Assembly: GCA_009193035.1 (NCBI GenBank)
Contig: SWDT01000004.1
Location: 1-64,000, forward strand
DNA: 64,000 nucleotides
Direction of reading: 5' to 3'
Origin: Halicephalobus mephisto
Taxonomy: Eukaryota; Nematoda; Chromadorea; Rhabditida; Panagrolaimidae
Shown piece after piece: positions 43,301-54,254 of this stretch. Every line of letters begins with the position of its first letter. The stretch's first letter is position 1. Position numbers and translations under genes: made by a program. The notes under the pieces were generated by a model. The model was not told the origin of the DNA. It saw nothing but the letters and a program-made list of their open reading frames with translations, and did no database searches.

Positions 43301-46300
43301 ACTCTATGATCACCTCGAACAATACGCCATTCGACTCCCATTCCTGCAATTTTTAATTTTTAATTTTTAATATACAACTAATCTCGCAAATTTCAGCCTA
43401 ATTTTCGCTAAAAACATCCACAAATATCTTCATAGATTAAACATCCTTATCATTCTGGACATTTCTGAGTTACTATTCCTTCCAAAAATCAATTTACAAC
43501 GATAAAGCATTAACTCAAAAACAAATGATTATTTAAAATTATAAGTCCTACAAAAGCAACTATCATACAATAAAAAACTAATCAACAAACAGCTTGCACT
43601 AACACTACTACTACTAAAAACGACAATACTGTTATTAATAATACTAATACTACCAACATACTACTACTACTACTAATAATAATAATAATAATGATACAAA
43701 TACCAATACCAATACCAATACAACTGTCAATACTACTACTACCAATAATACTACTAATATCAATACAACTATTACTACTACTATTAGTACTACTACTAAT
43801 ACCAATAATACTACTAATATCAATACAACTATTACTACTACTATTAGTACTACTACTAATACCAATAATACTACTAATATCAATACAACTATTACTACTA
43901 CTATTAGTACTACTACTAATACCAATAGAACTACTACTACTACTACTACTATTAATACTAGTACTGTCACTAACAATAGTAATCAAAACCAACCTTGGAA
44001 AAACTCAATGTTTCTGATATACTTAGCCACCATGAATTCTCTCGAAAATAACGCTTTTGCAATTGATTGATGAACGGTCAAATTTTGTGTATCTGTTAAA
44101 ACAAATAAATCTGCACTTTTAGAAAAAAATTGATTTGTTTCAACATTTGCTGTTAACCACGAATTATCATTACTGTATTCATCTGGTGAATTACATGAAT
44201 AAAATCTTTGAGCTGTATGATTAATTTCTGTTGATCTTGAACCAATTATTGTCATCATAAATGTACCTTCTAAAATACAATTAACAACATCTATTTCATT
44301 TTGTAACCATGTACAAATATTTGCTCCTGAACATATTTGAACAGAAATATGGACTATTCTTTCTGCTATTTTTGATCCTTCATGTGGATCCATTGGCATT
44401 TCTTTCAGTAATTCCGCTACCATTCCTGTTATATATGGATAATATGCAAAAAATTTTTTTGCAAATCTTTCTTTGTATTTCATATCATACAGTAAATTCA
44501 GCAACAGATCTATCAATTCTTGAGGATAGGCTATTCTGATTAAATAAATAATTAATTCATCCAAAATACAATTTATCGAAAATCCATGAAGTTTCGATTT
44601 ATCTGGCATATTTCTTATTGATGATAAATTTTTCAAACTATTTAAATCTTCTTCCAAATTCGGCATTAATCTCCAATCAGGAGCTTCTATTGTTCTTTTT
44701 TCAAAAATTGATGATTCACAACTTCCAGAACACATTTCTTGATACAAGTCCGTGTCTAGCAACAATTCAACAAATATATCCGTTATGACACTTCCGCCTT
44801 CGCTTAATTCCGTCAAAAAATTAACAATCGGTCTGATTCCTTGTTCAATCGTCGAATTTGTGGCAATGATACATGACGGTGTTTTTTGAACATTATTCTT
44901 CATATATTCCATGAAAGAATTATAATATTTCACCCATCTTCTTAAAACAACCAACATTCTTGTAAGAAGTTTAATAACAACATAACGAAGCATCACAAGG
45001 TCTTCTGAAGGCGGTTGTTCAGATTCCCTAGGAGCTCCTTCTCTGTGAAATCTGCAAAAACCCTTCGGATCCATCACATCTGGATTTCCACAATCACAAC
45101 AGCCTCCTACAGTAGAAAAAAACCTCGAATAATCATGTCCTTCGTGATCGGCTTTTTCGAAACATTCTGCACATAAAGACATACAAGAATTTAATCCACA
45201 TGTCTGACATCGATATGCTACCGTATTCTGTCTCCAGACAACGTTACAACGAGGTGACCAGTGGTATTGACGTACTGAAATCAAATTCATATATGAAATT
45301 ATTCAAAAAAATCCCAATTATGTTATAAAAAGTCAAAAATCATGTGGGAAAAATGTCAGATGAAGTTTAATGCTTAAATTAGATATATCAATCAAAAAAT
45401 AACCAGTAAAGATGTGATTTTTTCGCGAAGGAAGTTATAGGTTTAAAAGTGCAATTGTAACAAGTTTAGGATTTCATAAAGATTTTAAATTTTCTTTCAT
45501 AGAACGTTTGAAACTTTATTTACAAGGTGAATGCTTAGATTTCCATCAATAAAGATCCAGAACTTCGTCCACAGGAAGTCCAGAAGTTAGTTCATAAAGA
45601 GTAAGGTTTGAGTTTTCATTAACATGGATTTAGAGCTTTATTCGCAGGATTTTAGAGATTTATTAACAAGAAAAACATCTAAGTTTTCATTAACTTGAAT
45701 TTAGAGCTTCGTTCACGGAAGTGCAGAGATTTAAAGCCTTATTCGCAGGGGGTAAGGTTTGAGTTTTCATTAACTTGAATTTAGAGCTTCGTTCGTAAGA
45801 ATTTGAAATTACACTTGCAAGAAAAGTACCTAGGTCGTCATTTACGTGGATTCACACTCCATTCCCAGGAAACTCCAATATTTACATTCATAAAACGTCA
45901 CTTAAATAATTCAAATCTTTCCTCTATATCCTCGAAGAAACCTACAAGAAGACAAACTCGAAATTACGGGATAACGGACGTACTAAATCCACGAAAATCG
46001 CTAAACATCCTTAGCAACGAATTGAACCGAAAACAAAGTTGATTTGAATCTGAAAACCTACTTTTCCGGATGAAGGTGGAAAAGGATTCTCCAGCTCCGA
46101 GCAACTTCTTGAGTTCATTGGAATTTCGTTCTTTCAAAGACACGACTTCCGGAACTAACCTGCCTTTGGGGTCGTAAACGACTTCCAACGTGCCAAGAAC
46201 AGCATTGAGTCTGTCGTGGAGATGAATCATGTCCTCTCTGAAAATTTCGTAAGGGAAATCGATATATGAAATCTCACTTGAATTCGTCCGGGACTCCTCC

Positions 46301-46551
46301 TGGCTTCGCTAGGGAAATTTCCAGCGGACTAACTCCGTTTTTTTGGAGATTGACAGCCAGATTCGTGAGATGCTTGATTTCTTCATTGTGAAGCTAGAAA
46401 TGTCATCAACATCGATCGATAAAATAATCATCAAAAAACTTACAACTTTCAAAGGAGGGATATCCGGCTTTTTGGACTCTTCTGGAACAGGTCTCTCCAA
46501 TGTAAACGACAAACTCAGGTTTCTGGTTCCCTCAGGGTTGTCTTCGTCCAT
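37362..46551 (-). CDS. UBR3: UBR3-type N-recognin-like E3 ubiquitin ligase
   Basis: Nine exons: 46551-46444, 46393-46278, 46237-46062, 45274-43994, 43343-42121, 41707-40239, 39709-38893, 38299-37938 and 37512-37362. All phases agree; 1900 residues, close to human UBR3. The UBR box has the UBR3-specific form (VAYRCQTCGLNSCMSLCAEC, then GHDYSRF and GGCCDCGNPDVM). A RING-H2-like region follows late in the protein (CPFCSD, then CGHCAHLTCFKSYF and CPMCRC). The C-terminal domain has PPLYDKLFAAFF, CHYCGREPKHQILCLLCGTF and LYLDAHGEEDRNLFRGKPLYL. It ubiquitinates target proteins, probably in the cytoplasm. The start at 46551 is the first ATG after a possible SL acceptor (ATTAG at 46584); upstream exons cannot be excluded. 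Introns hold many AT-rich tandem repeats. Confidence 0.9.
37730..37915. repeat. Repeat with CTACAGTAATTTTTTAAAAT units in the last UBR3 intron
   Basis: About six copies of a 36 bp unit, AAACTACAGTAATTTTTTAA followed by AATTATAATTTTT. Confidence 0.75.
38510..38810. repeat. About 28 bp AT-rich tandem repeat in a UBR3 intron
   Basis: Ten or more copies of TTCTTCAAAAAATTCAAAAT followed by TTAAATAAA, with length changes in the A runs. Confidence 0.8.
41740..42110. repeat. AT-rich tandem repeat in a UBR3 intron
   Basis: Alternating CAAGAAATAACAAAAATAAT and TTTAATAAATAATAAAAAAT segments form a higher-order unit of about 120 bp, repeated roughly three times. Confidence 0.7.
43590..43975. repeat. 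Trinucleotide-rich satellite with an exact 60 bp unit in a UBR3 intron
   Basis: ACT/AAT-type trinucleotide repeats. The 60 bp blocks starting at 43741, 43801 and 43861 are identical base for base. The array keeps three reading frames open on both strands, which creates spurious long frames. Confidence 0.9.
45420..46000. repeat. Degenerate repeat in UBR3 intron 3
   Basis: The intron 45275-46061 contains recurring GAGTTTTCATTAACTTGAAT followed by TTAGAGCTTCGTTC, in roughly 60-95 bp steps. No gene seen. Confidence 0.6.
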
Positions 46552-47072
46552 CCCGTATTCCAAATTGAGAAAAGCAAAAAATTCTAATGAGTAAAATCAG
46601 CTGTCAAGTCCCTGAGACAAACGACCACAAGACCAGGTTTGTCCTCGCCTTCGGGTAACTGCTGATTTCGAAAAAAGGTCGAGTCAATGTGAGCCAGTTA
46701 ACTCGTGAGTTAGTTCGAGCTGAGCCAGTTTTGTCTTTCGTTCCGGGAATCCTGCTTTTTCGTTCAACTCGTTCTCCTCGGCATTGTTCTCGTTAAAAAA
46801 ACTATCTTCTCATACAGTAAGACTACTGCACCATTAATGCCTTGTTTCCACAATGATGGACAAAGTCTGTTAAAAAATAAATAATTTTTATGTTTTTCTT
46901 ATATTACATTGAGTCAGTCAAGTCAAAAAAGCTGGTCTCACAAAGAAGTCGGAATGGTCGTTGACCAGATTACTGCGCACGTTTCACTGGCTTATTTCTT
47001 CATTCCTTTGATGTTTTGGTTCTCATTCCTGTCCTCGTCCAGCCTCAAAAATAACTTATTTTTGTTGTTGAA
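46552..47072. promoter_or_regulatory. Divergent upstream region UBR3 / PRELI gene
   Basis: 521 bp between the two start codons. It carries the ATTAG acceptor before the UBR3 start. A short minus-strand open stretch (about 46590-46660, LPEGEDKPGLVVVC) is coding-like but has no splice partner. The rest is plain sequence. Confidence 0.4.
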
Positions 47073-48031
47073 ATGAAGTATTGGAACTCACCTCTGCATT
47101 ACTTCGATTACTCTTTCAACCAAGTAGCTTCTGTTTTCTATGACAGGTACCCAAACAGTTTCGCAAAACATGTAATTTCTGAGGACGTTATTGAAAGAAG
47201 AATCAATGGAAGTATCATCTACACGAAGAAATTAATTGTTAAAAAAGGTTGGTTTTATTCCAATTTTTATATGAATATTGTGAATTTTATGTAAATTTCT
47301 CAATTTTCACATAGGCTACATAATTTTTATATAAACTTTGTAATTTTTATATAAATTCTATGTAAATTTCGCAATTTTTGCATAGACTTTATAATTTTCA
47401 TATAAATTTTATAATTTTATATGAATGTTGTAAAATTTACGTAAATCTCATCATTTTTATATAAATTCCATTTTTTACACATAACTTTCATGTTTATGTA
47501 AACTTTATAACTTTTATATAAATCCTACTTTTTTCAGGTGCAAGTTTCTTGAAATCAGTCCCGAAATGGATGTCCAGATTGACGAGTATCCAGATCGTCC
47601 CTACTTTGGAAGAAAGTATTTACGACAGAAGGAATAACACGCTGGTAACCTACACAAGGAACGTGGCTCATACTGGTCTGTTCCACATGGACGAAAAAAG
47701 CGTCTACACGAATTCCGTGAGGATTTCCATATATAGGCCTTCTGAAATTTGGCCGTTTCAGGGTAATGACAAGACTTCTTTATCTCGTCATCTCTTCGTT
47801 TCCATCAACTACCCGAGGTTGTCTTCGTTTATCGAGCGAATTCTGGTGATTTCCTTCAGAAACTCCATCAAGAAGACTTTGTGTGGAATGCAGGAGAAAC
47901 TGGAAGAAAAATACGGTATTCCGATTGAAGTGGTTCATTCTTCGGCCTCTACGAGTGTCACGGAGAAGGCTACGTTGCTGACGGACAAGCTGTTGCGGAA
48001 GAAAACCAAATTTGAATTGGAAAAGGCATAA
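47073..48031 (+). CDS. PRELID1: PRELI/MSF1-domain mitochondrial lipid transfer protein
   Basis: Exons 47073-47247 and 47538-48031 (222 residues, the usual size for the family). The PRELI domain fills most of the protein: FNQVASVFYDRYPNSFAKHV at the start, the VPKWM motif at the exon junction, then NVAHTGLFHMDEKSVY. The C-terminus is a helical, Lys-rich tail. Family members move phosphatidic acid or phosphatidylserine across the mitochondrial intermembrane space with a TRIAP1-like partner. The intron 47248-47537 is full of TTTATATAAATTTTAT repeats. It is the first gene of a same-strand cluster with EMC5 and NDUFAF6. Confidence 0.92.
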
Positions 48032-48257
48032 TGCGGCTTTTTTTGAAGCTTGCTGCCTTCTGATGTCGTTGACATTGTACAAATTAACTTTTGTTGGTAG
48101 TATACGATAGGTTATATAATTTGTTGTTTTTGGATTTTTGTGATTAATTAAAACCGTTAATTCGGTTACAGTATATTTCGAAATTTTTGAAATTATTTGT
48201 TTTTTATTTTAGATTTTCCTCTAATATACGGTAATTAAGGGCTACAAAGTGCCCGAT

Positions 48258-48814
48258 ATGAATTCCAGTTCTCAGGCTACTTGGAAAGTCCTCAGTTTGG
48301 TCAGCCTTGCCAGCCTTCTTCATTGTGCCTATTCAGCCGCTCAACACAGGTCCTATCTTAGATTGACAGAACAAGAATTTACTCAACTTCCACTGGATAT
48401 TGTTGTCCAGACTTTTGTGAGCTTGATTGTTCTGATTTTTTCAACTACTTTTTTGGCTGGAGATTTTCAAACAATTCGTGCTGACAAAGAGGTTTGAATT
48501 TTTAAAAATTATATTAAAATTTTTGACATTTTAAGAAATTATGTTAAAATTTTCGACATTTTTAAAAATTATGTTAAAATTTTCAATATTTTAAAAATTA
48601 TACTAGTATTAAGTTTAGAACTTTCTGTAAATGCTGAGGTTTAGGATTTATATTAACGCTATTTTTTGGTTTAAAATTTGTTTGGTAATGATTTTTAATT
48701 TTAAATTTACTTAATGACTTTTAGGCCGTTAAAAAATCCTGGGATACTGTTGGAAATTGTCCATCCTTTTATACCTTTGACCACAGATCAAAATGCTTGT
48801 CTCCAATGTTCTGA
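48258..48814 (+). CDS. EMC5: ER membrane complex subunit 5
   Basis: Exons 48258-48491 and 48725-48814 (107 residues). EMC5 (MMGT1) is a two-helix subunit of the ER membrane complex that inserts tail-anchored and polytopic proteins. The family block CAYSAAQHRSYLRLTEQEF is nearly invariant, followed by LPLDIVVQTFVSLIVLIF (second membrane helix). The second exon gives the short cytosolic end PSFYTFDHRSKCL. The ATG at 48258 was chosen as the only one before the first helix. It follows the PRELI gene by 226 bp and precedes NDUFAF6 by 79 bp, so it is probably the middle gene of an operon. Confidence 0.93.
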
Positions 48815-48893
48815 AGTCCACAGTTGGTAATAATGCTGGTCGTCAAATGGAATTATTAAATATTGTCTTTTAGATCGATCCTCATTCCGCTTT

Positions 48894-50468
48894 ATGTCGT
48901 TTTCTATTGTGTAAGTGGTCTATCTGAATAAAATTTAACTGGGATGATGTGGATTGTGAATTTTCAGAGGGAAAAATCCTGTCAACTCGTCGGAGAAGGC
49001 CAGACGACCGCCAGATCAGAAGTCGATGAAGGAGGCTTTTTCGTATTGTGCTGATCTCGTTAGGAAAAGGGATTATGAGAATTACCTGGCTTTGATGTTG
49101 ATGCCGAAGGATAAACAACCAAGGATATTAGCTGTGAGTGGTTTTTATGTAAAAATAAACTTTTTCGATAGTTACTGTAATTATGGGATTTTTTGAATTT
49201 ATATTCAGTGTTTTCATATATGAAAGTTGATCCTGTAGGGTTATGTGCTCTATGTACTTTGATTCAGAAAGTTTTAAATTTTTTAAAGTAAAATATAGTT
49301 GTAAAAATTAATTACGAAATCATAGATTTCGGTTTTTAAAAAGTTACAGAACTTCGTGCTGAGACGATTTTGTGGAAAAGTTTAGTTTTTATGATAATTA
49401 ATGAATTAGGAAATAATTATTACATAGAATCAAAATCATCGCATTGGTTACTGTAGATTTTGGAAGTTTCTAAAAATTCCTGTTGGGACTATTTTGTAAC
49501 GAAATTTATTTTTAATTTTTATGATAATTAATGAATTAGGAAATAATTATTACATAGAATCAAAAACACCATATGGATTACTGTAGATTTTGGAAGTTTC
49601 TAAAAATTCCTGTTGGGACTATTTCGTAACGAAATTTATTTTTAATTTTTATGATCTTATAATTAGCGATTTTTAGAGTCTTGCGTTGAATGTAGAAGTG
49701 TCAACAATTCGACAAAAAATAAAAAGAAATTCAGGAGTTACCGGAATATACCAGCTGCAATTTTGGAAAGATGCCTTGAATGCTCTTTATGGAGATGCCA
49801 AAGGGCCTATACCTAGGTACATTTTTATATGGTTTATGTGGTTTAATTGTTGTTTTAGACAACCTGTTGTAACAGCTCTACATGGATTTGGGAAATCTTC
49901 GGATCTTGATCTTTTTCAAAAACTTGTGGCTGCTAGACAAGAAACCTTAGGAGATAGGCCATTTGAATCTATTAAGAAATTAGAAGAAAACGGTAGAAAT
50001 GTCCACGGAACTATGATTAAGTTGATAGGATCCGGTTTGGACGACAAGGCAGATCCGAGGTTCTTAGAAGCAGCGGATTACATGGGAGCAGGGGTCGGGG
50101 TGGTGACTTTGGTGAGAGCCACGGTTCCGCTTCTGAAGGAAGGAGTGGTTCTGTTGCCGACGGATCTGATGGAGATTCATGGATTGAATGGAGATAGAGT
50201 GTACAACAATAAGAACCCAGAAGCCCTGAAGGCACTTATGAAAGACCTCATTGACGTCGCGGATTCCAATGTTCAGAAGGCAAGGGAAAAAATGACAGAT
50301 ATTCCTGTTTCTTTGAGACAGGCGTTTTTGTCAAGTGGAGTGAAAACGGATTATTTGGTGAAACTTTTGAGGAAAAACAACTTTAATCTTTTTGAGGAAC
50401 GGATTCAGAAGCCTCATCCCCTGATTTCCTGGCAGCTCTGGTGGAGGAATATGAGGAAAATTTTCTAG
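48894..50468 (+). CDS. NDUFAF6: Complex I assembly factor NDUFAF6 (squalene/phytoene synthase-like)
   Basis: Exons 48894-48910, 48968-49133, 49677-49816 and 49859-50468 (310 residues). The tiny first exon supplies ATG and five codons, and phase requires it (GT joined to A). Family blocks are YCADLVRKRDYENYLALML, ALNVEVSTIR, LQFWKDALNALYG, GVGVVTLVRATVPL and LLPTDLMEIHGL. The fold is that of head-to-head prenyl synthases, but NDUFAF6 proteins act in mitochondrial complex I assembly. Only 79 bp separate it from the EMC5 stop, with a TTTTAG acceptor just before the ATG, as expected for a downstream operon gene using SL2-type trans-splicing. Intron 49134-49676 holds a repeated segment of about 135 bp. 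Confidence 0.92.
49370..49660. repeat. Direct repeat in NDUFAF6 intron 2
   Basis: The segment TTTATGATAATTAATGAATT through GGAAGTTTCTAAAAATTCCT occurs twice, near 49388 and 49517, about 129 bp apart and almost identical. Confidence 0.8.
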
Positions 50469-50640
50469 GATTTTAGTTGAATAATAATTGTTTTAAATAT
50501 TTGTTGATAAATTTTATATTTTTGGTAATTTTGAATTCTACAATAATTTGATTTTTTGTGGAATTGAAGGGTATTTAGAAAACAGAAGTATAATGATAAT
50601 TTTGACTAAGACAGTATGAAAAATGATTTTTTATTTCCTA

Positions 50641-51000
50641 CTGCACAACTACAACCAAAAATCTCGTTTATGTCCTACAGTATCCCATATTTCTTGATAT
50701 TCAGGCCATCGTTCTGGGTCTTTTCTTTCTAGTTTTCTGTCCTAAAATTTACATAATTTTCAACATGGTTACAACCGAGAATCTCGTTTATGTCCTACAG
50801 TATTCCTTGTTTCTTGATATTCAGGCCATCGCTTCAGTTCTCTTTCTAGTTTTCTGTCCTAAAATTTACATAACAAATTTCAATACGACTGCAATCGATA
50901 ATCTCGTTTATGTCCTACAGTATTCCTTGTCTCTTGATATCCAGCCCATTGCCCCAGGTCCTTTCTTTTTTATCTTCTTTTCTGTTCCAACACGGGAAAT
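50641..51000. repeat. 120 bp tandem repeat, three copies, after NDUFAF6
   Basis: AATCTCGTTTATGTCCTACA recurs at 50660, 50780 and 50900, with the rest of the unit (TTCTTGATATTCAGGCCATC and a CT-rich tail) also conserved, so the period is exactly 120 bp. A part copy (CTGATATTCAGGCCATCGTT) lies at about 56735. Confidence 0.9.
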
Positions 51001-51289
51001 GAATTTTTAGAATTTTAGAAATTAGTTTTGATTTTTTAAAATGATCAATCAAGATTTTAAAAAGTCGTTAAAAAATTAAATAGATAATTTTATAAATCAA
51101 CAGATTTCCTGATTTTTGAAATTTTTCACAATGGAAATTTAAAAAATAAAAATTAAATAATTTTTGGAATTTTCTAAAATATAATAAAAAATAAAAATTT
51201 TAAAAATGAATTAAAATTTAAATAATTTTTGAAAATAAAATAAAAAAGAAAGACTTAAAAATGAAAAAAAGGATGTCTTTGTGGAATGA
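51001..51289. other. AT-rich upstream region of BBS1
   Basis: About 290 bp of A/T homopolymer-like sequence between the 120 bp array and the BBS1 promoter. Nothing else seen. Confidence 0.5.
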
Positions 51290-51303
51290 AGATCCATGGC
51301 AAC
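51290..51303 (+). promoter_or_regulatory. Candidate X-box (RFX/DAF-19 site) of BBS1
   Basis: AGATCCATGGCAAC fits the RYYNYYWTRRNRAC consensus in 12 of 14 positions, with a perfect right half (CCATGGCAAC). It lies 78 bp before the ATG at 51381, a typical position for X-boxes of C. elegans ciliary genes. Confidence 0.55.
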
Positions 51304-51380
51304 GGAGCTGTCGTCAAGGGAGCGAGAGCTTCGACTCTCGGATTGGGATTGAGATTCCTAAGATATCCAACCCGAATTCA

Positions 51381-54117
51381 ATGAGTCTTGCAGCTTTGCA
51401 TCTGCACCGTAATCTGCCCCCGAGCGTAGAAGGTTTGTAATTTTTAAATTTTTTATTTAAAATAAAAATTACAGATTCTGAATCAGATTCTTCGAGGAAA
51501 AAATGGGTTCGAGCTTTGTGGGAGCCGATGACGAACATAGAAACCAACAAAGACTCCGTTGCCGTAGGGGATATAAACGGAGACAACGACTATAAATTAG
51601 TTCTTGTGGATTTGGCCGGAGAACAATGCAGATTGAAGCTCTTGAAGGGATTAACGATCGTAAATGACAGTTACTTGGCAGATATTCCTGCTGGGATAGT
51701 GATTTTCGTGAGCGATCCTGGACACTCTCCTTGTGTGGCCGTGGCTGTTGGGTCGAGTTTGTTGGTCTACAGAAACATGAAGCCTTATTACAGATACAAC
51801 TTGCCTCAGGCCGACCTGCATCCGACGGAGTTGGAGCTCTGGAGAGCCGCCGTCCAGAGAACCATATCCCCTAAGGAGTTGCTCAACGGATTAGAACAAC
51901 TAAAATCAGAAATTTCGCTCGGAAAAATGAGTTTTCATTCTCAGCATTACTTAACTCTGGAAGATGACGAAACTAGACAAGAAACTTTGTCCCAAATTAT
52001 CTCGCATTACGGAGAAAAACTTAATATTTCGAATTTACTAATCACCTGCATAACTACGATCAAAAAAGTGGAATCTGCCAAAACAGAAACTGACGTCATC
52101 GTAGTAGGGACGGAACTGGGCTCCATATACTGGATCGACAGCCAGGCCTACAACGTCCTCAGTCAATTCCAGATACACGGCACTCCGGACAAACTGTATG
52201 CCCATGGGCAATACGAACTAGAAAGTCGGTTGTTTGTATGTACACGGGAATCTGACGTCATCGTCATCAGAAGAAACACAAAAGGAGATGTGTCGAGTTC
52301 GACGATCACGATGAAGAGTCCTGTCGTCGCCATCGCTGCGAACAAAAATCACATTGTTCTTGCCACGAAAAATAATTCTTTGATTTTTTGTACTTTTAAA
52401 GGAAAAAAACAATCAGAAATTCAGCTTTCTGAACCTGTAATCGACATGGAGACGTTCTTCTACGAATCGCGACAGTACTCCGGTCTTCTGGTGGCCTTCA
52501 AACAACACGTGGCCGTATATATCGACCAATTCGTCGTGGACAATTTGAAAATCGACGTCGACATCGAATGGATCAAGTTCGGGAGATTCGGAAGAGAAGA
52601 CGCCGTCCTAATAATCGGGACCAACGGTAAAGTTCGAAATTCACAACACGCAAAAAAACGTAACTTTCGGTCCAGTAACAAATGCAAATCGTCACTATTA
52701 TTTTTAATTTTCACCACAAAAGTCAAATATTCACGAAAAAAGTGACTTTTTTGTTACATTTCACAATTGTTGCGGAGCCAAAAGTTACGATTTTATGTGT
52801 ATAGAGACTTTGGATAGTGACTGGAAAGCCCTGATTTCAGTTGGAAATAGACACTATCCAAAACCTCTACACACAAAAAATGCAACTTTTGGTACAGTAA
52901 CAAATGGAAATTGTCATTATTTTGTTACAAGACCATAAATCACGATTTTTTTGTGAATATCTTAATTGTAAGTTTTCCAGCCGGAGGCATCGGAGTCCAC
53001 ATCTTTCGTCGAACAGCTGTACTCGCGGCACAGGCAACTGAAATCGGACCTCCAGCAGCCCAGCATCAGAAGCTCAGCATTCCGAAAAAAACAAAAACCT
53101 TCGTGGATCAAAGTCTACGAGAAAGAGAAAATCCACAACGTATGCATGCTGTGAGTTTGGAATATTCGTTTTTAATAATCACACTATTATACAAATTAAA
53201 AACAGATTTTATTACAAAGTTGTCTAAGCACGATTTTGTTAAAATTTTTTGAAACTTTTAGGACAAGAATGTACATATAAAAAATCGTAACTTTTAATCC
53301 TGTAACAATGGCGAAATGTGACACAATCGTTGTATTTTTCATGAATATTTGACATTTTTGACGAAAATATAACAAAATAATGACGATTTGTACTTTTATT
53401 AGACTGAAAGTTACACTTTTTTGTGTAGAGATTTTGGATAGTGTCCATTTCTAATTTAAGTCAGGGCTTTCCAGTCACTATCCAAAAACAGCTCCAATGC
53501 ACAAAAAAAGTTAAACTTCTGATACTGTAACAATTTCAAAATATGACAAAATAGTAACAATTTCCATCTTTTATTAGATTTAAAGTTATACTTTTTTGTG
53601 TACTAATAAACTGTAATCGAAAACCCAATATCGACAAATATATTTTTTATTAAAATGACCGTACGAATAGTATAATGAATTCTTTCAGACTTACCAGAGA
53701 GATCTCTACATGTTACGACTTCATATAACCAAGGCATTTGCGGAGCTTACTTCCACGAATTCCGGACTTGTTCCAACAAAGGATTCTGAAAAAATGAACA
53801 TCAATGTCGATGTGAACGGCTTCGGACCACATTTCAGGATCAATATTCAGATTACTGTAGCTGGGGACATGCTGAATCATCAAAGATGGATCGCTTTCAT
53901 CTGCGACAAAAGTCTGTACGTCATGGATAAGGACTTGATTCCGATCCCCAAACTCGTCAGTAACGTCGAATTCACCTTCACGAACGGAATCAAGTGTCTG
54001 AATCCCGAAAAAGGGGTCCAAGGAGAGGTTAAAGTATTCATCCTGAGCGAGAACAGGAGGGCTCCGCTCTGGACGACTTCATTCGAGATGCCCTTGAGCG
54101 AACACTCTATGGTTTAG
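51381..54117 (+). CDS. BBS1: BBSome subunit BBS1
   Basis: Exons 51381-51432, 51475-52626, 52981-53150 and 53689-54117 (600 residues). BBS1 is the beta-propeller subunit of the BBSome, the coat that carries membrane proteins along cilia with intraflagellar transport. Family blocks are VAVGDINGDNDYKLVLVDL, YRNMKPYYRYNLPQ, FGRFGREDAVLIIGTN, GGIGVHIFRRTAVL, KTFVDQSLREREN and YQRDLYMLRLHITKAF. The end (APLWTTSFEMP) matches the C-terminal domain. An in-frame ATG at 51261 would add 40 residues. I prefer 51381 because it gives the family length and leaves the X-box upstream. AATAAA lies at 54183. Introns 2 and 3 contain copies of one repeat element. Confidence 0.9.
52640..52930 (+). mobile_element. 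MITE-like repeat in BBS1 intron 2
   Basis: The core GGATAGTGACTGGAAAGCCC to CACTATCC is flanked by outward AAAGTTAC/GTAACTTT and TGTGTA/TACACA segments, giving a nested inverted repeat. The same core occurs in opposite orientation in the next intron. Ends are approximate. Confidence 0.65.
53265..53615 (-). mobile_element. MITE-like repeat in BBS1 intron 3, inverted copy
   Basis: The reverse complement of the intron 2 core: GGATAGTGTCC... to GGGCTTTCCAGTCACTATCC near 53435-53486. It is flanked by CTGTAACAATG and AAAGTTAC-type arms. Ends are approximate. Confidence 0.65.
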
Positions 54118-54254
54118 ATGGTCCTATTATTGGATCGGGACGGCGATAACACCACCGATCCAGAAAGACTATTAACAATTTTAATAAAGATTTATTCTGA
54201 ACTCAAATCTCAAACTTGAGCAATTAAATCATTATCATAAACAAATTGTAAAAT

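Noticed and set aside
43582..44017. Long frames of Ile/Ser/Asn or Leu/Val repeats on both strands
   Set aside because: They come from the ACT/AAT trinucleotide satellite in a UBR3 intron, which has few stop codons in any frame.
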